Below are positions 25,826 through 35,143 of a stretch of 64,000 nt of DNA, piece after piece. Location of the stretch: positions 1-64,000 of the forward strand of contig NZ_BDDS01000014.1 in the NCBI RefSeq assembly GCF_001653135.1, written 5' to 3'. The stretch comes from Pseudoalteromonas neustonica (GTDB lineage Bacteria > Pseudomonadota > Gammaproteobacteria > Enterobacterales > Alteromonadaceae). The number at the start of each line of letters is the position of its first letter. The stretch's first letter is position 1. The notes under the pieces were generated by a model that was given only the letters and a program-made list of their open reading frames with translations, searched no databases and was not told the origin of the DNA. Both the position numbers and the translations under genes were made by a program.

Positions 25826-27178
25826 TTAACCTTCTAGTTGAAATGGGTAAACAGCGCCTAATTCCAGGTGCTGGGTAAGCTCATCAAGCGCATTATAGCT
25901 TTCGATAAGTAAATTAGGATCCGCAAAGTCATCATTGCTGAGTTTGTCGCGGTAGTGTTTATTAGCCCAATCACATAATTGTTGGTACTTGCTATCATTT
26001 AAAATGACAGCAGGGTTGACGGCCGCAAGTTCTGGTTGATTTAACGCAACACGCAAACGCAAGCAAGCAGGGCCACCACCATTTTGCATGCTTTGTTTTA
26101 AGTCAAAAAATTGCACTTGATCAACGGGGTTGTCAGCCATGATCATTTCTTCAATATAGGAGTTAACGGCTTGGTTATTTTTACATTCATGTGGGGCGAC
26201 TAATAACATTTTTCCGTTTTTTAGACTAACGAGTTGGCTATTAAATAAATAGCTGGTAACGGCGTCTTGCACGCTTACTTTGGCGGTGGGTACTTCTATA
26301 ATATGCAGCGTTTTATTCCCCATATAGGCATTTTTTATTTGTTGTAATGCATGCGATTGATTTAAAAAAGCTTGTTGATGGCATAGCAGAACATTGGCAT
26401 TACCAACTGCAATCACATCATTATGAAATACACCTTGATCAATCACGTCAGGATTTTGTTGGATCATCAATTGGCTAGATGGTTTTAGCTGATGCAGTCG
26501 ACAAATTGCTTGTGATGCTTCGAGAGTTTGGCGTGCCGGAAACTTACTTGGTTTTGGTAATGCGTTGTTAAATGCGCTGGCACCATACACAAATAACTCA
26601 AGTCCTTGTTCGCCATGCTCATCGCCTAAGCGTGTGTGATTAGCTGCGCCTTCATCGCCAAAAAAACCTTGATCGGGCAAGTGAGTGTGATGACTAAAAT
26701 AATCATCGTTATTAAACATGGCTTTAAGCAAGCGAGTAGTAGTTTGGGGCTCAAGAGAGCGATGAAATTTATTATTTAAATTAGCGGCCGTAAAATGCAC
26801 TTTGCCGTCAAGTGTATCGGCTGATGGAGACACTGTACCGGCATTGGCTGTCCACATTGATGATGCTGAATAACATGCACGAACTAACACCGGATCAGCT
26901 TTGAATGCTTTACTGATCACTTGTTCAGCAGTGCCTGTAAATCCTAAACGGCGCAGCACATTGATATCAGGGCGGGCATGCGGTGCAAATACGCCTTGGG
27001 TCAGCCCTAAATCATGCATTGCTTTCATTTTTGCAAGGCCTTGTAACACAGCCTCTTTTGGGTTTGAGTAACTAGCTGCATTGTTGAGCGAAGCTACGTT
27101 ACCATATGATAAACCGGCATAATTATGAGTTGGGCCAACAAGGCCGTCAAAATTCACTTCTACTGATTTCATTGTCAT
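25826..27178 (-). CDS. astB: N-succinylarginine dihydrolase
   Basis: The second enzyme of the arginine succinyltransferase pathway converts N2-succinylarginine to N2-succinylornithine, CO2 and two ammonia. The 450-residue length matches AstB. Conserved stretches are [21 protein letters not shown] at the N-terminus (given here only in part), the [12 protein letters not shown] active-site loop, and [13 protein letters not shown] with the nucleophilic Cys near residue 368. Other ast genes are not in the window, which is usual in Alteromonadales where astB can be separate. The broken GNAT gene follows after 3 bases. The start at ATG 27178 gives the expected N-terminus [13 protein letters not shown] two residues in. 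Confidence 0.95.
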   Translation of the reverse strand: MTMKSVEVNFDGLVGPTHNYAGLSYGNVASLNNAASYSNPKEAVLQGLAKMKAMHDLGLTQGVFAPHARPDINVLRRLGFTGTAEQVISKAFKADPVLVRACYSASSMWTANAGTVSPSADTLDGKVHFTAANLNNKFHRSLEPQTTTRLLKAMFNNDDYFSHHTHLPDQGFFGDEGAANHTRLGDEHGEQGLELFVYGASAFNNALPKPSKFPARQTLEASQAICRLHQLKPSSQLMIQQNPDVIDQGVFHNDVIAVGNANVLLCHQQAFLNQSHALQQIKNAYMGNKTLHIIEVPTAKVSVQDAVTSYLFNSQLVSLKNGKMLLVAPHECKNNQAVNSYIEEMIMADNPVDQVQFFDLKQSMQNGGGPACLRLRVALNQPELAAVNPAVILNDSKYQQLCDWANKHYRDKLSNDDFADPNLLIESYNALDELTQHLELGAVYPFQLEG

Positions 27179-27362
27179 CTCGTAATTTTAATATCTTGTG
27201 TATTAAAACTATACATAAAATAGCCAGTAATAGTTTAATTAAAATGAGCTAATTTTATGCTTTATAAATAACGCGCTCAGGTTAATCATAGTGTTCAGAT
27301 GCTTCACTGATCGTTAATTGATGTACCGGTAGCTTTTTAGCGCTTAGTCTAAGTGCGGATAG

Positions 27363-27473
27363 TTATTTAACATCTCTACGCTCCTTTTCTGACATAGTGT
27401 GTGCATCATTAGCATCATGAACATGCCAAACGCTGATGTCTAAGTGCCATAATAAATACAAAAAATTACTCAT
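27363..27473 (-). CDS. Possible 36-residue small protein
   Basis: An ATG at 27473 preceded by AAGGAG at good distance opens a 36-codon frame beginning MSNFLYLLWHLDISVWHV and ending EKERRDVK. The N-terminal half is hydrophobic and the C-terminal half is charged, like many small membrane-associated proteins. The good ribosome site is the main support. Its reading frame lies between astB and an oxidoreductase gene and overlaps nothing. Family unknown. Confidence 0.45.
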   Translation of the reverse strand: MSNFLYLLWHLDISVWHVHDANDAHTMSEKERRDVK

Positions 27474-27698
27474 AGCCCGCTCCTTGTTAACGAGGTGATA
27501 AAGTTAAATCCCACACTTTATGTGAGTTAATTTTATATAAGGAAGATCTATGCCAGTACGGAAAATTATTTTTATGATATTAAAATCAAATAATTAGGTT
27601 TTTTGGAGAGTAAATGTTTGAGTGTAAGCACTAATATAGTGAAAAGTAATGACTAAATTGCACAATACTGGAGCATTAGAATTTAAATTGTGTGGGGG

Positions 27699-27732
27699 TT
27701 TTTGCACGAAATGGCCGGCTTTCGTGCAAAAA
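27699..27732. other. Perfect 13-bp inverted repeat downstream of an oxidoreductase gene
   Basis: TTTTTGCACGAAA and TTTCGTGCAAAAA flank an 8-base loop containing GGCCGG. It lies 10 bases past the stop of the gene at 27742. The T-run precedes and the A-run follows the stem, which is the reverse of an intrinsic terminator, so it could be an operator, an attachment-like site or a 3' stability hairpin. The remaining stretch 27474-27698 shows only AT-rich sequence. Confidence 0.55.
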
Positions 27733-27741
27733 GAAATGTGC

Positions 27742-28752
27742 TTAAAACCCTTCGAGTACTAGTTTACCGCGTGATTGATGAGACTCTAAAATTTGGTGCG
27801 CTTTCATTAAGTTCTCTACGCTGATTTTCCCTAGATGTTGGCCTAAGGTAGTTTTAATGGTGCCGTTATCAACTAGCTCTGCTAATTCAGTAAGTAGCTG
27901 ATGTTGCGCAATCATGTCGTCGGTTTGGTACATCGAACGGGTGTACATAAACTCCCAATGTAGCGAGATACTTTTACGTTTAAGTTTTAAAATATCAAAA
28001 CTGGCTGGATCATCAATTAACGCTAATTTACCTTGCGGTTTTAGCACTTGAATAATTTCATCAAGGTGTTGCTCTGTATGGGTAAGGCTTATTACATAAT
28101 CAAATTCAGTAAGCTTTAATTGCGCTCTTTGTGTATCTAAACTTTGTGAATGATCAAGTACCTGATCAACACCTAATTCTTGCAACCAAGTAACACTTTG
28201 TGCGCGTGCTGCGGTGCCTACAACAGTTAAATTGGTCAACTTTTTAGCTAGTTGCACTAAGATAGAACCTACACCACCAGCAGCACCAATTACTAATAAA
28301 GATGCGGGTTTTGCATCACTGGAGCGAGGTATTTGTAAGCGATCGAACAACAATTCCCATGCAGTAATACTGGTCAGTGGCAATGCTGCGGTTTGGGCAT
28401 CATTTAAAGTGGTAGGCGCACGACCAACAATGCGCTCATCAACCAGTTGAAACTCTGCATTACTGCCTGAACGAGTTAAATCACCGGCGTAATAAACACG
28501 GTCGCCAATATTAAATAAACTCACTTTATCGCCGACTGCTCTTACAATACCCACCGCATCCCAACCAATGACTTTATGACCTTCATCAGGACTTACATTA
28601 GCGCGAATTTTTGCATCCACAGGGTTGACCGAAATGGCTTTTACTTCGACTAGCAAATCGTGGTCATGCGCCATTGGTGTCGGTAACTCGATAATTTCAA
28701 AAGATTGTTCGTTAAGTGTTTTTGTTGCTGCTAGATATCCAATGGCTTTCAT
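27742..28752 (-). CDS. Zinc-type alcohol dehydrogenase-like NADPH:quinone oxidoreductase
   Basis: A 336-residue MDR-superfamily protein. The GroES-like N-terminal domain spans residues 1-125 and the Rossmann domain starts at LLVIGAAGGVGSILVQLAKK near 152, with NADPH-type fingerprints. The cysteine ligands of true zinc alcohol dehydrogenases are absent, so it belongs to the zinc-independent quinone reductase (QOR-like) branch. It likely reduces quinones or enones in the cytoplasm. The gene lies upstream of nothing obvious; the ohrR regulator gene 98 bases upstream is on the same strand, which leaves open shared peroxide or electrophile control. Confidence 0.85.
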   Translation of the reverse strand: MKAIGYLAATKTLNEQSFEIIELPTPMAHDHDLLVEVKAISVNPVDAKIRANVSPDEGHKVIGWDAVGIVRAVGDKVSLFNIGDRVYYAGDLTRSGSNAEFQLVDERIVGRAPTTLNDAQTAALPLTSITAWELLFDRLQIPRSSDAKPASLLVIGAAGGVGSILVQLAKKLTNLTVVGTAARAQSVTWLQELGVDQVLDHSQSLDTQRAQLKLTEFDYVISLTHTEQHLDEIIQVLKPQGKLALIDDPASFDILKLKRKSISLHWEFMYTRSMYQTDDMIAQHQLLTELAELVDNGTIKTTLGQHLGKISVENLMKAHQILESHQSRGKLVLEGF

Positions 28753-28850
28753 GAGGTGATTCCTTAATGTGTTTATGAACTTACTATAGCTAATTAATTT
28801 ATATGAAAAAGAGGGTTGTATCTAAAACACTATCAAATATTTTTTGATAG

Positions 28851-29282
28851 TTAGCTTAAGTCAGTATTGAGTTTATCAAGCAAACTGATTAGCAGGGCTG
28901 CTTCTTGCTCATTAATAGATGGGAATTGGCAGCGAATTTTTTCAGGAATATCAGCAGCCTGTTGTTGTAGTTGTAGGCCGTGAGGTTGCAGCTTAACGAC
29001 TCGCTTACGTTTATCAGTTTCACCTTTGACCACCGCTAAGAGCTGTTTATCGGCCATTTTTTTAAGAATTTGTGTCATTGCGCCACCATCGACCATCGTT
29101 TTTTCTAATAGTTGCGCAATACTGACTTTGTCTTCTTCCCAAAGCGCCATCATAACCACATATTGAGGATAAGTGAGATCCAGTTGATTTAATGCATCTC
29201 GATAAGCACGTACCACTGAATTTGACGCCATATACAAGCGATGACAAATTTGGTTCTCTAATTTTAATTGTGGGTATTTCAT
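28851..29282 (-). CDS. ohrR: MarR-family organic peroxide sensor OhrR
   Basis: This 143-residue winged-helix repressor has the reactive N-terminal Cys of OhrR in LENQICHRLYMASNSVVRAY near residue 12, and a second Cys near residue 116 in EKIRCQF as in two-Cys OhrR proteins. The DNA-binding wing is VSIAQLLEKTMVDGGAMTQILKKM. Oxidation of the first Cys by organic hydroperoxide releases the protein from DNA. It is divergent from ohr with a 128-base spacer that contains a strong palindrome. This arrangement is the standard ohrR-ohr module. Confidence 0.9.
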   Translation of the reverse strand: MKYPQLKLENQICHRLYMASNSVVRAYRDALNQLDLTYPQYVVMMALWEEDKVSIAQLLEKTMVDGGAMTQILKKMADKQLLAVVKGETDKRKRVVKLQPHGLQLQQQAADIPEKIRCQFPSINEQEAALLISLLDKLNTDLS

Positions 29283-29359
29283 GAATGCTCTTTATACGGC
29301 TAGACAATACATTTTAATTTGCACACAAAGTATTTGCAATCATGATTTTTCTGCTTTAT

Positions 29360-29377
29360 TATTTTGCATGCAAAATA
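29360..29377. promoter_or_regulatory. Palindrome between ohrR and ohr, probable OhrR operator
   Basis: TATTTTGCATGCAAAATA is a perfect 18-bp palindrome located 33 bases upstream of the ohr start, where it would overlap a promoter. A weaker half-copy (GTATTTGCAA) is at 29329-29338. AT-rich palindromes of this kind are typical OhrR sites. Confidence 0.7.
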
Positions 29378-29410
29378 CTTTAACGTTTAACCTTAAATAA
29401 GGAAAAGACC

Positions 29411-29839
29411 ATGAAAGAATTACTACAAGTCGCATATACAGCTAAAGCAACTGCAACAGGTGGCCGTGAAGGGTCTGCAAAATCAGACGATGGCCGTTTA
29501 AATGTCGCGCTTTCAACTCCTAAAGGCTTAGGTGGCGATGATGGTCAAGGTACTAACCCTGAGCAATTGTTTGCAGCAGGCTATGCCGCATGCTTCATTG
29601 GTGCATTAAAATTAGTAGCGGGCCAGGCTAAAATTAAATTACCTGCTGATACCCGTATTGATTCAGAAGTATCAATTGGTCCAATCGAAGGGGGCTTTGG
29701 GATTGCTGTAAAACTGGCTGTATTTGTTGGTGATTTAGATAAAACCATCGCTGAAGAATTAGTCGCTAAAGCGCACGAAGTTTGCCCATACTCAAATGCC
29801 ACTCGTGGTAATATCGCAATTGAATTATCGGTGATCTAA
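29411..29839 (+). CDS. ohr: Organic hydroperoxide resistance peroxidase Ohr
   Basis: A cytoplasmic, thiol-dependent peroxidase of 142 residues that reduces organic hydroperoxides with lipoylated partners. Both catalytic cysteines are present: AAGYAACFIGAL near residue 60 and EVCPYSNATRGNI near residue 127. The Arg needed in the pocket is in the N-terminal TGGREGSAKSDDG. It is preceded by AAGGAA and the palindrome described above. The 3' end is followed by a strong terminator, so it is monocistronic. Confidence 0.95.
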   Translation: MKELLQVAYTAKATATGGREGSAKSDDGRLNVALSTPKGLGGDDGQGTNPEQLFAAGYAACFIGALKLVAGQAKIKLPADTRIDSEVSIGPIEGGFGIAVKLAVFVGDLDKTIAEELVAKAHEVCPYSNATRGNIAIELSVI

Positions 29840-29860
29840 GTTTTGTTAAATTAATTTTAA

Positions 29861-29894
29861 AAAGGCGCATTTTAAATCAAAATGCGCCTTTTTT
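29861..29894 (+). terminator. Rho-independent terminator of ohr
   Basis: AAAGGCGCATTTT and AAAATGCGCCTTT form a 13-bp stem with a 5-base loop, ending in TTTTTT, 22 bases past the stop. Confidence 0.92.
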
Positions 29895-29952
29895 ACGACC
29901 GTTAGTTTATAATCCAGGGCGTTTTACGTACAACAAATAAAGGGTGGTAGCC

Positions 29953-30213
29953 ATGTGGCAGTGTGTTTTTTTGATTTTTTCAATCCTTGGGTGTTGCTTT
30001 CTCTACTTAACGAATAAACATCAAGGTGCTTTAATTAATACATTGGCTGTTAAACCGTGGCGAATTTTAGGTTATTTTTTTCTATTCGTATCACTACTGG
30101 GGTGGCTTTGGTTGTTTACGATTAGTAACGCAATTTTTACTTGGGTTGTAATTAATATGGTCACACTGGGTTGTGCGCCATTGCTAATAAACCGTAGTAG
30201 TAAGGCAAAATAA
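29953..30213 (+). CDS. DUF3325-like small membrane protein
   Basis: An 86-residue protein with three hydrophobic helices, starting MWQCVFLIFSILGCCFLYL. ATG 29953 is preferred because AGGGTGG sits 6-12 bases upstream; an in-frame GTG at 29944 is the alternative. The composition and position resemble DUF3325 proteins, which occur with DUF3649 and PepSY_TM proteins near ferric siderophore receptors. Function is unknown. The next gene starts at the base after its stop codon. Confidence 0.6.
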   Translation: MWQCVFLIFSILGCCFLYLTNKHQGALINTLAVKPWRILGYFFLFVSLLGWLWLFTISNAIFTWVVINMVTLGCAPLLINRSSKAK

Positions 30214-30501
30214 GTGCGTATAAAAAAAAGCAACAGAATTGCACCTGATTGGTGGACAAAAACCATTGCCGCCACATTACTAGGGTATTTATTAGCACTG
30301 GGGTTAGTTGGCCTATTTGCTTGGTTTGGTCCCGGAGGAATAGACGCAAAGAGTAAAGTACAATTTAATGTATGGCTAACGCCACTAATATGGTTATTAA
30401 TTGTAAGTTTTAGCTTTTTGTTTAAAAGTGGTTTACGTGCTTTTTTATGGCTATCGGCAAGTAATTGTGTGGTGTATGGCGCGCTGTATTTATTTAAATA
30501 G
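30214..30501 (+). CDS. DUF3649-like small membrane protein
   Basis: A 95-residue protein with three hydrophobic helices (residues about 14-35, 50-70 and 75-93) and an N-terminal basic segment, RIKKSNRIAPDWWTKT. It starts with GTG immediately after the previous stop, so it is translationally coupled. Its context between a DUF3325-like protein and a PepSY protein fits DUF3649. Expected to sit in the inner membrane as part of a putative iron-related complex. Function is unproven. Confidence 0.6.
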   Translation: MRIKKSNRIAPDWWTKTIAATLLGYLLALGLVGLFAWFGPGGIDAKSKVQFNVWLTPLIWLLIVSFSFLFKSGLRAFLWLSASNCVVYGALYLFK

Positions 30502-30522
30502 TTTATTTATTAAGGTATGTAG

Positions 30523-32133
30523 ATGAAGATACGCAGCGATGTTTTGCGCATTTATCAATTAATTCATAGTTGGACTGGCATATTCGCAGGGATCATACTG
30601 TTTATTGGTTTTTTTGCGGGCTCATTAACTATGTTTAAAGATCAGATAGCGCAATGGGCTACCCCGCCTCATCATGTATTAGCGCCAGTAAAGTTTACGC
30701 AGTTAGACAGCTTGATCAGTCAGGCAACCAGCAGCCACGACAAAGCCCGTAGCGGGTTTAGCCTCTATTTAAATGATACAACTCGTTCGCCAATGATGTG
30801 GTACGAGAAGGGTACTGCACGAGGTTTAGCGTTAGATAAACAACGACAGCATGCAAGTTTAAATGCACAAGGACAACTGATAACACACCGAGCAGAGCAA
30901 GGCGTATTGGCTGAGCTTATTGATCAATTACACCGTAGTGCAGGAATAGCAGGAGCTATTGGTTACCGTATAGCGGGAGAATACGTATTAGGCACTGCCG
31001 CAATCGTGTATTTTTTGGCAATTGTGTCAGGCATCATATTTTTACTACCCAGTTTAACTAAAAATTTTTTTGCGATCCGTAAAGATAAAAGCGAAAAACG
31101 TTTTTGGCTTGATACCCATAATTTAGTGGGTATAACCAGCTTACCGTTTCATCTTGTTATTAGTTTAACGGTTGTGGTCTTTACTTTTAATAGCCAGATC
31201 TATGCAAGCTTAGGTACAGCGGTATATGGCGATCAGCCATTATTTCCAAGGAGCAACACCGTAGCTCACGTTTATCCATTTACAGAGTTACCACCGGTAG
31301 CGAAATTTCAAGCAATTGTAGATGAGCAAGCCCCTGGCTATATTATCAAAGAGCTTCGTTTTGTTGGTCTTGATACAGCATGGCCATTTGCACAGCTGGG
31401 AATTTATAACCCAACAGCGTTGATGCGCGGGCCAACCACCGACTATATTTTTATGCATCCTTTTACACTTGAAGTAAGTAATAATTCAGCCAGTACAGCG
31501 GATGATGCAATATGGAATCGCATTGTAGCCAGTTTTTATGCGCTGCACTTTGGTAGCTTTGGTGGTGATATTGGCCGTTGGAGCTATTTTATACTTGGTT
31601 TGGGCGGCGCATTTTTATTTTACAGTGGTAACTTATTGTGGCTTGAAAAACGTCGTGTTAAACAACAAAGTGCTGAAAATGTAAAACAAACACGTGCTTG
31701 TAGATTAATGGCTGCAGCTACTGTGGGGATGTGTCTAGGATCGATAGCGGGTGTAGCAATCACGATGGTGGTAGCAAAGTGGTTGTATCCGTTGGTAGAT
31801 AATATAAACCATGCGTATTTATACAGTTACTACGGTGTATTTTTTTCATTTGTGTTTTACAGCTTTTACAAAGGAGCTGCCAAAGCGGCAATTACATTAT
31901 TAAAAGTATGTATGTTTAGTTGTTTTGCAATCACTGCTACGTCACTTGTAGCAATGTTACTACCACAACTAGGTTTATACGTTGTAATTAACTTTACGAG
32001 TATCGGTGTTGATATTGTTGCGCTTTTAGCGGGGTTTGCGTTTATGTATTTTTATAAAATTACAAAACATCGTGCTCTGTACGGGCCTAAAGACAGCGTA
32101 TGGGCATTACCTAAGCCGTTATCCACGATTTAA
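30523..32133 (+). CDS. PepSY-associated transmembrane protein
   Basis: A 536-residue inner-membrane protein of the PepSY_TM family. A first helix at about residues 17-38 (HSWTGIFAGIILFIGFFAGSL) is followed by a periplasmic region, a helix near 155, the His-containing DTHNLVGITSLPFHLVISLTVVV near 195-220, another helix near 365, and four more toward the C-terminus. Members resemble ferric reductases and some have been linked to iron release from siderophores; the conserved His residues in HSW and HNL/FH could hold heme. It completes a three-gene transcript with DUF3325 and DUF3649 and has no receptor beside it. Confidence 0.82.
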   Translation: MKIRSDVLRIYQLIHSWTGIFAGIILFIGFFAGSLTMFKDQIAQWATPPHHVLAPVKFTQLDSLISQATSSHDKARSGFSLYLNDTTRSPMMWYEKGTARGLALDKQRQHASLNAQGQLITHRAEQGVLAELIDQLHRSAGIAGAIGYRIAGEYVLGTAAIVYFLAIVSGIIFLLPSLTKNFFAIRKDKSEKRFWLDTHNLVGITSLPFHLVISLTVVVFTFNSQIYASLGTAVYGDQPLFPRSNTVAHVYPFTELPPVAKFQAIVDEQAPGYIIKELRFVGLDTAWPFAQLGIYNPTALMRGPTTDYIFMHPFTLEVSNNSASTADDAIWNRIVASFYALHFGSFGGDIGRWSYFILGLGGAFLFYSGNLLWLEKRRVKQQSAENVKQTRACRLMAAATVGMCLGSIAGVAITMVVAKWLYPLVDNINHAYLYSYYGVFFSFVFYSFYKGAAKAAITLLKVCMFSCFAITATSLVAMLLPQLGLYVVINFTSIGVDIVALLAGFAFMYFYKITKHRALYGPKDSVWALPKPLSTI

Positions 32134-32257
32134 TATAAAATATTTACTAATTTATGGTATGAAATCATTAATTAATACTATCTTCCCAATAAATGTAGTT
32201 AAATTATTTGTAATTAGACTAGAATATAGACGTAGTTTTAATTAAAGGATAAGTGGA

Positions 32258-34378
32258 ATGCGGCAATTAGCGTTGGCGAAAAAGTTACTATGGCTTACTT
32301 TAGGCAGTATTTTTATAACCGTTTTAGTGCTATCAAGTGTGCTTTGGTGGCAACTTTCAAGTAGTAATAAGGTACTTTCAGCACAGGCTGAGACGTTAAT
32401 AGTGGCAGAAGTAGAAGAAAAGCTAGCAACAAATGCAGCTGCATACGGCGAAAAAATAGCCGGTTTTATTAATGAGGCTTATCGTGTCCCTTTTTCATTG
32501 GCTGCTACGCTTGGTAACGAAGCGGCAGACGAAACACTAACCCGTGATTCTGTTGTACAACTTAACCGTTCCATTATTGCTGGTAATTCAATACTTTCAT
32601 CAATTTATTCGCAATTTGAGGCGAACGGTTTTGATGGTAATGATCAGCAATTTAAAAACGGTTTTGATCATTCTGTCGCAGGTTCAGGTACTTTAGAGAT
32701 ATATTTTACTCGCAGCCGTGAAGGCGTGATTGATCAACAAATTGTCGATGACGCATCAGAAAAATACGTCACAACTAAAAATGAATTTGGCCTACGTGAA
32801 GCTGAATGGTACTTGTGTGCAAAAGACAATCGAAAAGCTTGCATAATGGAACCATACCTATACGAAATATCACCGGGTTATTCTGAAATGATGACTTCGT
32901 TAACGGTACCCATCCTGCGCTCGGGCAAGTTTATTGGGATCAGTGGGGTGGATATTACCTTACCTGTTTTTCAAACCATGACAGAGCAATTATCAAAAGA
33001 ACTGTATAACGGTCAAGCTCGGGTTACTTTGTTAAGTTCACTCGATTTGATTGTGGGCAGTAGTCACTACAAAGAAAAGTTAGGTCGTCCACTTAAAGAA
33101 GCGGTTCCTGGGAATATTTTAGATGATTACGTTGCGCTGAAAAAGAATGCAGGCGTACTAAAGTCAGGTGATGAATATTTAGTTAACTACCCAATTGACA
33201 TTAAGCTTGCGGGTAGCCAGTGGACATTGCTTGTTGAAGTACCCATAGAGCTTGCCTTAGAAGGGCCGCAAGCGCTTAGCGCAAGTATGCAAGATAATGC
33301 TAATACGTTAGGCGGGCTTATACTCGTGTCTGGTTTAGTGATTGCTGGGGCTGCATTTATTATCATGACGTTAGTGATCAAAAGTATTGTTGCGCCACTT
33401 AAGCAAATTCAACAGCGAGTTGATAATTTAGCCAGCGCTGAGGGCGATTTAACGCAAACATTATCTGTCGATACTCATGCTGAGTTAATGGCCTTAGCAA
33501 CTGGCTTTAATGCATTTTTAGAAAAGCTACGCGATATGATTGCTCAGCTCAAAGATGTGTCAGGCCAAACAAAAGATCAAGCACAAATTGCAGCGCATGT
33601 TGCCGTAGATACAAAGCAAAATGTACAAGCGCAATTTCAAGAAATTGAAAGCGTAGTGACTGCCATGAATGAAATGAGCGCCACGGCATTGGAAGTGGCC
33701 CGTGCATCTGAGCAATCGGCTCAGCAAGCTGATGAGATTAATAGCTTAGTTGTTAGCAGTGAAACAAGTTTGTCGTCTGCAGTAACGCAAGTTAAAACAA
33801 TGTCTGAAGAAATCAAGCAGGCTAACCAAGCAGTTGAAAAAGTAGCGGCAAGAAGTAACGATATTACACAAATTTTAGATGTTATTCGGACTATTTCGGA
33901 GCAAACAAACTTACTTGCTCTTAATGCCGCAATTGAAGCTGCACGTGCTGGTGAACAAGGCCGAGGGTTTGCTGTAGTTGCTGATGAGGTTCGTGCGCTA
34001 GCATCGAAAACGCGTGCATCAACAGATGACATAAGTGGCCTAATTGATAACCTACAGTTAGAGGTGGGTAATGCATCAACCGTAATTGAAAAAGGGGTAA
34101 TTCGTGCCCAAACGGCAGTTGATGAAACGACAGTCGCATTTGATGCATTGCACAGTGTTGTTGTTAAGGTTGAAGAAATAACCAACCAAATTACACAAAT
34201 AGCGACAGCTGCAGAAGAGCAAAGCTCTGTGACTGAAGAAATCAATCGGAATTTAACGCTTATATCTGATGCAGCATCACAATTAGCTGATTTATCAACG
34301 CAAGCGGGAGACGGTAGTCAAATGCTGAATCAACTCGTTGCACAGCAAGATGATGCATTGAATAAATTAAAGACTTAA
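32258..34378 (+). CDS. Methyl-accepting chemotaxis protein with dCache sensor
   Basis: This 706-residue receptor has an N-terminal transmembrane helix (about 10-32), a large periplasmic dCache_1-like domain up to 345, a second helix (about 350-375, [24 protein letters not shown]), a HAMP domain (376-430) and a cytoplasmic signalling domain. The hairpin tip is intact near residues 548-575: [20 protein letters not shown], then [15 protein letters not shown]. Glu/Gln methylation regions flank it. The start at ATG 32258 has AGGAT upstream. The ligand is unknown; dCache domains often bind amino acids or amines. It is followed by its own terminator. Confidence 0.93.
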   Translation: MRQLALAKKLLWLTLGSIFITVLVLSSVLWWQLSSSNKVLSAQAETLIVAEVEEKLATNAAAYGEKIAGFINEAYRVPFSLAATLGNEAADETLTRDSVVQLNRSIIAGNSILSSIYSQFEANGFDGNDQQFKNGFDHSVAGSGTLEIYFTRSREGVIDQQIVDDASEKYVTTKNEFGLREAEWYLCAKDNRKACIMEPYLYEISPGYSEMMTSLTVPILRSGKFIGISGVDITLPVFQTMTEQLSKELYNGQARVTLLSSLDLIVGSSHYKEKLGRPLKEAVPGNILDDYVALKKNAGVLKSGDEYLVNYPIDIKLAGSQWTLLVEVPIELALEGPQALSASMQDNANTLGGLILVSGLVIAGAAFIIMTLVIKSIVAPLKQIQQRVDNLASAEGDLTQTLSVDTHAELMALATGFNAFLEKLRDMIAQLKDVSGQTKDQAQIAAHVAVDTKQNVQAQFQEIESVVTAMNEMSATALEVARASEQSAQQADEINSLVVSSETSLSSAVTQVKTMSEEIKQANQAVEKVAARSNDITQILDVIRTISEQTNLLALNAAIEAARAGEQGRGFAVVADEVRALASKTRASTDDISGLIDNLQLEVGNASTVIEKGVIRAQTAVDETTVAFDALHSVVVKVEEITNQITQIATAAEEQSSVTEEINRNLTLISDAASQLADLSTQAGDGSQMLNQLVAQQDDALNKLKT

Positions 34379-34390
34379 ACCCGCCAACAG

Positions 34391-34432
34391 GTGTTTTAGA
34401 TCTTAATACAAAAATGTTGAGATCTAAAACAC
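34391..34432 (+). terminator. Hairpin after the chemoreceptor gene
   Basis: GTGTTTTAGATCT and AGATCTAAAACAC form a perfect 13-bp stem with a 16-base loop, between two convergent genes. Only a short T-run follows. Confidence 0.6.
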
Positions 34433-34444
34433 ACTGCTTTTATG

Positions 34445-35041
34445 CTATTTTAACAGCTGTAAAGATAGAAACATTTGCGCTATTAGTCCCGCAGCTAGCC
34501 TATTTGAATTTGGTCTATTTAAATAACTACGCAAGCCAGTAAATTGTATTTGAAAAAAACGCGCATATTCAAGTGCTGTTAAATCCTCAGCGAGCTCACC
34601 TTGGCGCTGTGCTTTTGTAAAAATAATACTTAAGAACTCTTCGAATTGACCTAACAAATTTTGACTTAATGTTTTTAGCGTTGGTTGATCGTCACCAAAT
34701 TCGCTATTTGCTTTAATAAGCATGCATAAGTTGCTAGGAGCATGATGCTGGTCTTCAATCAATACCTGCGTTACAAACATTGTCAACCCATCAAGCACTT
34801 TTGAGTGTGCAGCTAAACAGGTATTTAACTTGTTTTGCATTTGCAATGCGTAGTCTTTTAATGCTTCGCAGTATAGACCCTCTTTAGAACCAAACGCAGC
34901 ATAAATGCTACCTGGGCGCATGTTTATTGCATCTTGTAGATCACGGGTTGAAGTGGTGTTAAAGCCTTTTTGCCAAAATAATTGGCTGGCAATGCGTACA
35001 ACCGCATCACGCTCGAATTTAACTTTATTGACCATCATCAT
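34445..35041 (-). CDS. TetR-family repressor
   Basis: This 198-residue regulator has the TetR HTH at residues 8-55: IASQLFWQKGFNTTSTRDLQ and MRPGSIYAAFGSKEGLY, the usual recognition helix region. The C-terminal ligand domain resembles the TetR_C group of AcuR/NemR-like proteins. It is divergent from the carboxymuconolactone-decarboxylase-family gene at 35144, with two operator-like repeats in the 102-base spacer. The likely scheme is autorepression and repression of that gene, relieved by an electrophile or oxidant; the inducer is unknown. Confidence 0.88.
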   Translation of the reverse strand: MMMVNKVKFERDAVVRIASQLFWQKGFNTTSTRDLQDAINMRPGSIYAAFGSKEGLYCEALKDYALQMQNKLNTCLAAHSKVLDGLTMFVTQVLIEDQHHAPSNLCMLIKANSEFGDDQPTLKTLSQNLLGQFEEFLSIIFTKAQRQGELAEDLTALEYARFFQIQFTGLRSYLNRPNSNRLAAGLIAQMFLSLQLLK

Positions 35042-35048
35042 TACCTTC

Positions 35049-35087
35049 TTGAACGAATGCTCAATTTTAACTTGAACAATCGCTCAA
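35049..35087. promoter_or_regulatory. Twin TetR operators
   Basis: TTGAACGAATGCTCAA (35049-35064) and TTGAACAATCGCTCAA (35072-35087) are two 16-base near-palindromes with conserved TTGA...TCAA ends, their starts 23 bases apart. They sit in the divergent spacer between the TetR gene and the CMD gene, covering both promoter positions. Confidence 0.75.
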
Positions 35088-35143
35088 AATCAAATAGTCT
35101 AGATCAGGTAAATACATTTAAATGACAACTTTGGAGTTAAATA

